In this document: positions 59,810 through 64,000 of the stretch, piece after piece
Numbering within the stretch: position 1 is the first letter of the stretch
Layout of the letters: each line of letters starts with the position of its first letter
Origin: Luteibaculum sp964627445
GTDB lineage: Bacteria; Bacteroidota; Bacteroidia; Flavobacteriales_D; Luteibaculaceae
Length of the DNA stretch: 64,000 bases
Assembly: GCA_964627445.1 (NCBI GenBank)
Contig: CAZVJF010000005.1
Location: 1 to 64,000 of the forward strand
Reading direction: 5' to 3'
Made by a program: the position numbers and the translations under genes
The notes under the pieces: model-generated
What the model was told of the DNA's origin: nothing
The model's input: the letters and a program-made list of their open reading frames with translations, nothing else
Databases searched by the model: none

Positions 59810-60024
59810 TTTTTGGTTTTGAATTGCAGGGCTAGCTTGGGTTGATGATTTGTGAAAATCAAGGGGCTTAGGATTTTGTGTGCTTTGTTAGGATCATTGC
59901 TGAACAAAGCTGGCCGCATAATCATTTCGATTCTATTCGCGGGTTCTATACATGGTTTCGCAGCTCTCACTATGTTGATCGTAGAAGTAGAAAGACACTC
60001 ACCTAGCCCCTTGTGAATTAACAT
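59806..60024 (-). CDS. Hypothetical 72-residue protein
   Basis: This frame overlaps the next gene by four bases and the preceding gene by seven, fitting the stacked gene order. The product begins MLIHKGLGECLSTSTINIVRAAKPC and ends in a basic tail (LALQFKTKK). I recognise no family. The gene call rests on position and open frame only. Confidence 0.45.
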   Translation of the reverse strand: MLIHKGLGECLSTSTINIVRAAKPCIEPANRIEMIMRPALFSNDPNKAHKILSPLIFTNHQPKLALQFKTKK

Positions 60025-60749
60025 TCAATGAGCACCAAATCCGGGCTTACATTTTCGATTTCCTTCAACTCGCGGTCTATAATTCTGTTGGTCTGCTCCT
60101 CCATGTACTCTTTAAGCTCTGGGGAAACCAAAATGCACTCCAAGGATTGCGGGTGGATGTTGATCTCCACTGTAAACGAGAGTTGTTCCTCTCCCTTGAA
60201 AACAGGAATATCGAGTATGAACTTCTCTGGCAAATTGGTGTCAACCGCTTGTTGCCGCAGCTGATTGTAATTAGCCCGGTCATCGCTCTTTTTCTCAATC
60301 TCTTGGTTCACTTTTGCCTTGAAGTTCTTCATATCGCTATGCAGCTTCATAGCGGTTTCCTTGCTGGTGAAACAGTGCCTGTTCATTTTTATGTGGGCAG
60401 CAAGAAGATCCGTTTCCCAAGCTTCATTGGTGTTTATTTGCCAGCTTTTCAGATCCTCGGTTAGCTTAAGGGAACCCCGGACACTTCCTTTAAAAAAGGG
60501 ATCGATTTCGTTGACTACCAACTCTATTGTACCCGCCTCCCTGTTCACCAGAACGTGAGATTGCGGGACATCAACTTCTTTCCTCTTCTTAAGGAATGTA
60601 CTTACCGATGTGATGTTTGCATCGATATTGAGTTTTACCGGCTCTTTGGCATCCAGCGCTTTTGCTGTGCGAATGGTTTGCGTTCCTTCCTCGTTTAGAA
60701 ACTTGTGCGTTATTTCTACATCCGCTGTTTGTAGTGAATTAGATTTCAT
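60018..60749 (-). CDS. DUF2303-like element protein
   Basis: This 243-residue protein has VPQSHVLVNREAGTIELVVNEIDPFFKGSVRGSLKLTEDLKSWQINTNEAW in its middle, which recalls the DUF2303/YfdQ phage family (H near the start, F-K-G-S-V-R-G, then a Trp-containing segment). The C-terminal third is charged and helical. Function is unknown. It is 2 bp from the coiled-coil gene. Confidence 0.6.
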   Translation of the reverse strand: MKSNSLQTADVEITHKFLNEEGTQTIRTAKALDAKEPVKLNIDANITSVSTFLKKRKEVDVPQSHVLVNREAGTIELVVNEIDPFFKGSVRGSLKLTEDLKSWQINTNEAWETDLLAAHIKMNRHCFTSKETAMKLHSDMKNFKAKVNQEIEKKSDDRANYNQLRQQAVDTNLPEKFILDIPVFKGEEQLSFTVEINIHPQSLECILVSPELKEYMEEQTNRIIDRELKEIENVSPDLVLIEC

Positions 60750-60751
60750 AA

Positions 60752-61168
60752 TTACTGTGCTTTTTTAAGTGGGAAAATTGATTTTTGAAGTTCGTCCTGT
60801 GTCATGGGCCTAGAGCGCAGCAAGCGGCCCCGGTCGTTGTAGATACCCATCATGCGATTGGCTTCATCTGCTAGGTAGTACACGTCTCCGGTTACTTCGC
60901 GCATGTTAGCGGATAGCTCTTTAACCAGCTCAAGGTTTTCTTTCTTGAGTTTCTTGATTTCCTGAGAGTATTGCTTTGTTACCTCCGACTTCTCTTCCTC
61001 AGCACTAATTATGTCCCCCTGAAGCTGTGTAAGCTTTTCCTGGGCCTCAATGCGCTCTTCTGGGGTTAGCTCTTGGTAGTAGTCCTCGCGGGCTACTTTG
61101 TAGGCAGAATCCTCCAGGTACCGCCTTCTTTCTTCCGGATTCTCTCCGGCAAACAGTTGTTTTTCCAT
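60752..61168 (-). CDS. Coiled-coil element protein
   Basis: This 138-residue protein is predicted to be mainly helical. Residues 35-90 (LTPEERIEAQEKLTQLQGDI ... VTKQYSQEIKKLKKENLELVKEL) form a heptad-like coiled coil. A shorter C-terminal part follows (YYLADEANRMMGIYNDRGRLLRSRPMTQDELQ). I recognise no family. It is 32 bp behind the cytosine methyltransferase stop. Confidence 0.65.
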   Translation of the reverse strand: MEKQLFAGENPEERRRYLEDSAYKVAREDYYQELTPEERIEAQEKLTQLQGDIISAEEEKSEVTKQYSQEIKKLKKENLELVKELSANMREVTGDVYYLADEANRMMGIYNDRGRLLRSRPMTQDELQKSIFPLKKAQ

Positions 61169-61200
61169 TATGATTTGTTTGTTGATTACATGGTTTTTAT

Positions 61201-62676
61201 TTAAGCAGCTGAAATTTTTGATTGGCTAAGGCTGTTGGCTACAGCTTGGATTATGTGCCTACCTACATTAACCTCTACGGCATTGCCAAGGAATTTTTTC
61301 TGTTGCGTCCTGGTACCTAGTAGCATGTAGTTTCTAGGAAATCCCTGTATTGCCTTTAATTCATCGATATTGAGCATCCGCATCTTTATGTTAAGAATGC
61401 CATAGGCAGCCATGAAGAGTTTAATTTTTTTAAGTGTATCGCTGTCTTCGGGAGCAATAACTATAGCGAGCTCCTTGCTTTGCTCAACCTGGACTAGATA
61501 AGGAGGCATTTTGTCCATACGCGCAATGAGTGTAAAGCAAGGTTTATTGGTGTCGCCACCTTTGCTTTGATACTGTGGATTCATGAGAAAATCAGCCTGG
61601 ACAACACTCTCTTTTGGCACCGTTAGCATTGCACCACAGGGTTGTTCTGTGGATTGATGATTATGATCTCCACGGTAGTATTTATCCAACCACACAACCG
61701 CCATACGGTCTTTAGTGGTTACGGTACCCGATGGTTCTTTTACAGACTGTGTTTTGCTATTACCGTAGTACTTAATTAGAAACTCCGGGCTAACCAAAGC
61801 GTGACGGCCGTTGGTGCTAACTGAGGTAAGTGGTCTGCAGCATGCGTATACCCTAGCGTCAAATGAGCCGCCATTGTACTGTGCGATGTATGATTCATCA
61901 CCTCCTGCCACATATTTCACCAGACCCGCATAAATTCTTTTTAGAGTGTTTTCGGAAAGCGGTTTTTTTCGGGTGAAAATCGATTGTCCTTTATCTTGAA
62001 GATGCAGAACATCTTTAACAGGCTTCCATTTTTTTACGCTGGAAAAAGCATCTTGGTAAGATGTTTTTGCATGCGTTGGCGCCGGCCAGTGGATGGAATT
62101 ACCTTGCTTTACGAATTGCCCGAAATAACGCTTCCTGGAAGTGTAGGCTCCAAAATCTGCCGCATTTAATATCCTGTAGTCAAAATGGTAGCCAAGATTT
62201 TGAATTCTGTTACACCATTTTACGTAGTCAGATCCGTTACGCCTGGATATTGGTTTTCCGTTTTGGTCTAGCGGTCCCCAAGCCATGAATTCCTCTACGT
62301 TCTCAATTAAAATAGCATCTGGACCAATGGCTTCCTCATACATAAAAAGGCATTCGGCAAGCGTTCTACTATCGGCTTCACGCGGCAAGCCTCCCTTGGC
62401 TTTGGAGAAATTAGTGCACTCCAGACTCGCCCAGATGATCACCTTAGCATTGGGGTGTTTTTTGAGTTCGCGCTTTACCAGAGTCGCGAGTATACGTGGC
62501 ACCTTTTTGTTGCGTACATCTTCATTGAGGTGCAGCACATCGGGGTGGTTCGCTTTATGGGAAGCAATAGCAGTATCATCATGATTAACACAGGCGATTA
62601 CCTTAACTCCTGGCACTTGACTAGCACCGGTGGTTAGGCCTCCTGCTCCGCAGAATAGGTCGATCAAGAGTATCAT
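61201..62676 (-). CDS. C5-cytosine DNA methyltransferase, phage type
   Basis: This 491-residue protein has motif I LIDLFCGAGGLTTG (4-17, with DLFCGAGG at 6-13), motif VI ENVEEF (125-130) and motif VIII YTSRKRYFGQF. The catalytic Cys is C87, in SLECTNFSKAKGG, where most enzymes have PPCQ-x-FS. The variant P/S-x-E-C-T is known among phage and Bacteroidota cytosine methyltransferases. A 150-residue variable region contains the target-recognition part. It is an orphan, without restriction gene. It overlaps the DUF3820 gene by four bases. Confidence 0.88.
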   Translation of the reverse strand: MILLIDLFCGAGGLTTGASQVPGVKVIACVNHDDTAIASHKANHPDVLHLNEDVRNKKVPRILATLVKRELKKHPNAKVIIWASLECTNFSKAKGGLPREADSRTLAECLFMYEEAIGPDAILIENVEEFMAWGPLDQNGKPISRRNGSDYVKWCNRIQNLGYHFDYRILNAADFGAYTSRKRYFGQFVKQGNSIHWPAPTHAKTSYQDAFSSVKKWKPVKDVLHLQDKGQSIFTRKKPLSENTLKRIYAGLVKYVAGGDESYIAQYNGGSFDARVYACCRPLTSVSTNGRHALVSPEFLIKYYGNSKTQSVKEPSGTVTTKDRMAVVWLDKYYRGDHNHQSTEQPCGAMLTVPKESVVQADFLMNPQYQSKGGDTNKPCFTLIARMDKMPPYLVQVEQSKELAIVIAPEDSDTLKKIKLFMAAYGILNIKMRMLNIDELKAIQGFPRNYMLLGTRTQQKKFLGNAVEVNVGRHIIQAVANSLSQSKISAA

Positions 62677-62870
62677 CTTGAGTTTTTTAGTTCTGAATTC
62701 AACACATCTAAGTTTTCATGGATATACCATCTAACCTCGGGGGTACACTTGTTTTCATCGTACAACCAAAGCAGGTAGCGAGCCGGGACTTCCTCCATAG
62801 GTTTGCCTTTGTGCTTACCAAAGGGCATCGGGCTTTCATCGGTTAATATCACTGGTAGTTTTTTGCTCAT
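62673..62870 (-). CDS. DUF3820 family protein
   Basis: This 65-residue protein contains SPMPFGKHKGKPMEEVPARYLLWLYDE, the full signature of DUF3820. This small family occurs in phages and with exonucleases; the G-K-H-K-G-K block suggests nucleic acid binding. It overlaps genes on both sides by four bases. Confidence 0.85.
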   Translation of the reverse strand: MSKKLPVILTDESPMPFGKHKGKPMEEVPARYLLWLYDENKCTPEVRWYIHENLDVLNSELKNSR

Positions 62871-63697
62871 GCCCTCAAACTTTTAGCGCCTTCATCGAAG
62901 GCCACCAGGTTGAACATTTGCTTAAACCTATCTGCTACACGCTCACCATAGCGCTCTGCAATTTGCCGGGCCGAGAGGTTGGTAATTACGTGGGTGCAGT
63001 TGAATGGAAGGTTGTTCTGGTAGCGCAACAGGAATATCCGTTCCATGATGTTGATCTTCCCAAAATCGTTCTGATCATCTTCGGTACCCAGATCATCAAA
63101 GCACACCCCTATCCCTTGATGGGTACCCACAGAACGCTCCAAGGGCGTTTTTTGGGAAAACAGATTGCCGTACTTGTAGATGAATTTCTGCTTTACATCG
63201 CTCCCTGCTTGTTGAGAGAACTTGCTTACCAAGTCGTTCACGTCTACAAGCCGGTAGGGTTGGTAGGTGTTGGTCTGAAAAAGGCGCATCAAGGTGGTTT
63301 TCCCTACCCCTACATTACCCCATATCAGTATTCCTTTTTCTAGGCTGTAATTTTCGCCCTGTTGCTCGAACTCCCCGCTGCCTGTGAAGTACATCGCCAA
63401 CACGTTCAATATGTCGTCAAAGTGGCCGTTAGGGGTGTAATTGGGTACAGAGCGAACCAATGAATCCTTGCACATCTTTATGAGCTGCTCCTTGGTGGGA
63501 TTGGGGTACACCGGAGGTTGGTTAATGGCCTTCTGGTACTCTCGGTTGCGTTTGGCTCCCAGTGCGGCCCGCAAAGCGGTGTTAATGGCTTTTTGCTTCT
63601 CTTCCTCGGTGAGGGTAACCTTCTCGATGTCGAAATCAGAAGCTGCCGAAACCATCCTTTGCAGGCTCGAGCCTATGTTGAGATTTTGCGTTTGCAT
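62867..63697 (-). CDS. DnaC/IstB-like AAA+ helicase loader
   Basis: This 276-residue protein has Walker A GNVGVGKTT (127-135) and Walker B VCFDDLG (198-204), followed by sensor I (THVITNLSA) and the RVADRFKQM arginine finger region. The first 90 residues (about 30-90) are the partner-binding part. It should load the host or element replicative helicase. The neighbouring replication protein gene overlaps it by 62 bp, and the internal ATG at 63655 is an alternative start. Confidence 0.88.
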   Translation of the reverse strand: MQTQNLNIGSSLQRMVSAASDFDIEKVTLTEEEKQKAINTALRAALGAKRNREYQKAINQPPVYPNPTKEQLIKMCKDSLVRSVPNYTPNGHFDDILNVLAMYFTGSGEFEQQGENYSLEKGILIWGNVGVGKTTLMRLFQTNTYQPYRLVDVNDLVSKFSQQAGSDVKQKFIYKYGNLFSQKTPLERSVGTHQGIGVCFDDLGTEDDQNDFGKINIMERIFLLRYQNNLPFNCTHVITNLSARQIAERYGERVADRFKQMFNLVAFDEGAKSLRA

Positions 63698-64000
63698 GGG
63701 TTTTGTGATTTGTTGATTGATTTGCTAGTGGGATATGCGGAATGGTGTTGAGCAGTTTACTCTTCCAGTTTTTTACCGGGCGGCCGTTACCGTCTTTCCA
63801 GTTGTTTTCCTTCCAGGCGAGGTATTTGTTTTTGATGGCCAGCTGGTTGAGTTTAGCCTCACCGCAGTTTTCGTTGGCGTAAGCAACAAAGTCCTCGAGA
63901 GATGGGATTTCTTCCTTCTTTTCCCCCACACCCCTTTTATTTTTTTCATTACTATCTTCATTTGAATCTGAAATTGAATTTGCATTTGCATATATGCTTA
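63636..64000 (-). CDS. Replication initiation-type protein, C-terminal part
   Basis: The frame is open from the stop at 63636-63638 to the right edge, so only the last 120 or so residues are present. It has a low-complexity linker of Ser, Asp, Asn and Glu (SISDSNEDSNEKNK), then IPSLEDFVAYANENCGEAK and YLAWKENNWKDGNGRPVKNWKSKLLN, the C-terminal block common to replication proteins of Bacteroidota phages and plasmids. The N-terminal DNA-binding domain lies outside the window. Confidence 0.7.
   Translation of the reverse strand, partial: SIYANANSISDSNEDSNEKNKRGVGEKKEEIPSLEDFVAYANENCGEAKLNQLAIKNKYLAWKENNWKDGNGRPVKNWKSKLLNTIPHIPLANQSTNHKTHANAKSQHRLEPAKDGFGSF

Noticed and set aside
63773..63991. 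72-codon minus-strand ORF at the right edge
   Set aside because: It overlaps the replication protein C-terminus, whose frame carries the recognised block and stays open to the edge; the other frame is low-complexity shadow.
1..64000. CRISPR array, complete tRNA or rRNA genes
   Set aside because: No regularly spaced direct repeats of CRISPR size, no full cloverleaf and no rRNA-like sequence were seen on reading.

Overview
The window looks like a chromosomal segment of a marine-type Bacteroidota, most likely Flavobacteriales. Seven predicted secreted proteins carry type IX secretion (T9SS) sorting tails, six of type A and one of type B. Promoters fit the Bacteroidota -7 consensus TAnnTTTG, Shine-Dalgarno sites are absent, and transketolase is split in two. 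The genus cannot be named from sequence alone.

Layout. Positions 1-5060 form an AT-rich accessory island. It holds an AbiH protein, a GHKL ATPase with a nuclease-like tail, a MazEF toxin-antitoxin pair and a lipoprotein built of 23 consecutive L-x-x triplets. These modules are separated by repeated palindromes and by tails of a dead IS110-family transposase. Positions 5067-18175 carry large T9SS cargo proteins (a purple-acid-phosphatase-like enzyme, a 742-residue protein, an 1800-residue lamin-tail protein) with small housekeeping genes between them.

Positions 18413-27181 are a minus-strand cluster for sulfate assimilation and cysteine synthesis. In transcription order it holds CysM, a Mec-like JAMM protease, an unlisted 37-residue ORF, a CysO-like sulfur carrier ending GG-IA, MoeB-rhodanese, sulfite reductase, the siroheme enzymes CobA and Met8, a ferredoxin-NADP reductase and CysH. 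In front of cysM is what reads as a cysteine attenuator: a promoter, a 26-codon leader with C-C-M-M-C-C-C, and a terminator that can form competing pairings.

Positions 27355-54752 are mostly core genes: split transketolase, glycosyltransferases, TspO, a glutamate-receptor-like channel, isocitrate dehydrogenase, dihydroorotase, TsaC, a lipid kinase overlapping an App1-type phosphatase, MATE exporter, an aminotransferase, a fatty acid hydroxylase, a PLP decarboxylase and PhoD. Three tandem T9SS paralogues of unknown function follow.

From about 55137 to the right edge lies an integrated element, probably a prophage. A 15-bp tRNA-Ser-like 3' end sits next to a tyrosine recombinase. Then comes a tightly overlapping minus-strand early module: DnaC-like loader, C5 and N6 DNA methyltransferases, HNH protein, small zinc-finger and membrane proteins. 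A plus-strand stretch of serial hairpins with its own promoter and terminator (56864-57076) may encode a structured RNA or a very small peptide. The element runs off the window. All family names come from motif recognition by eye; no database search was run.
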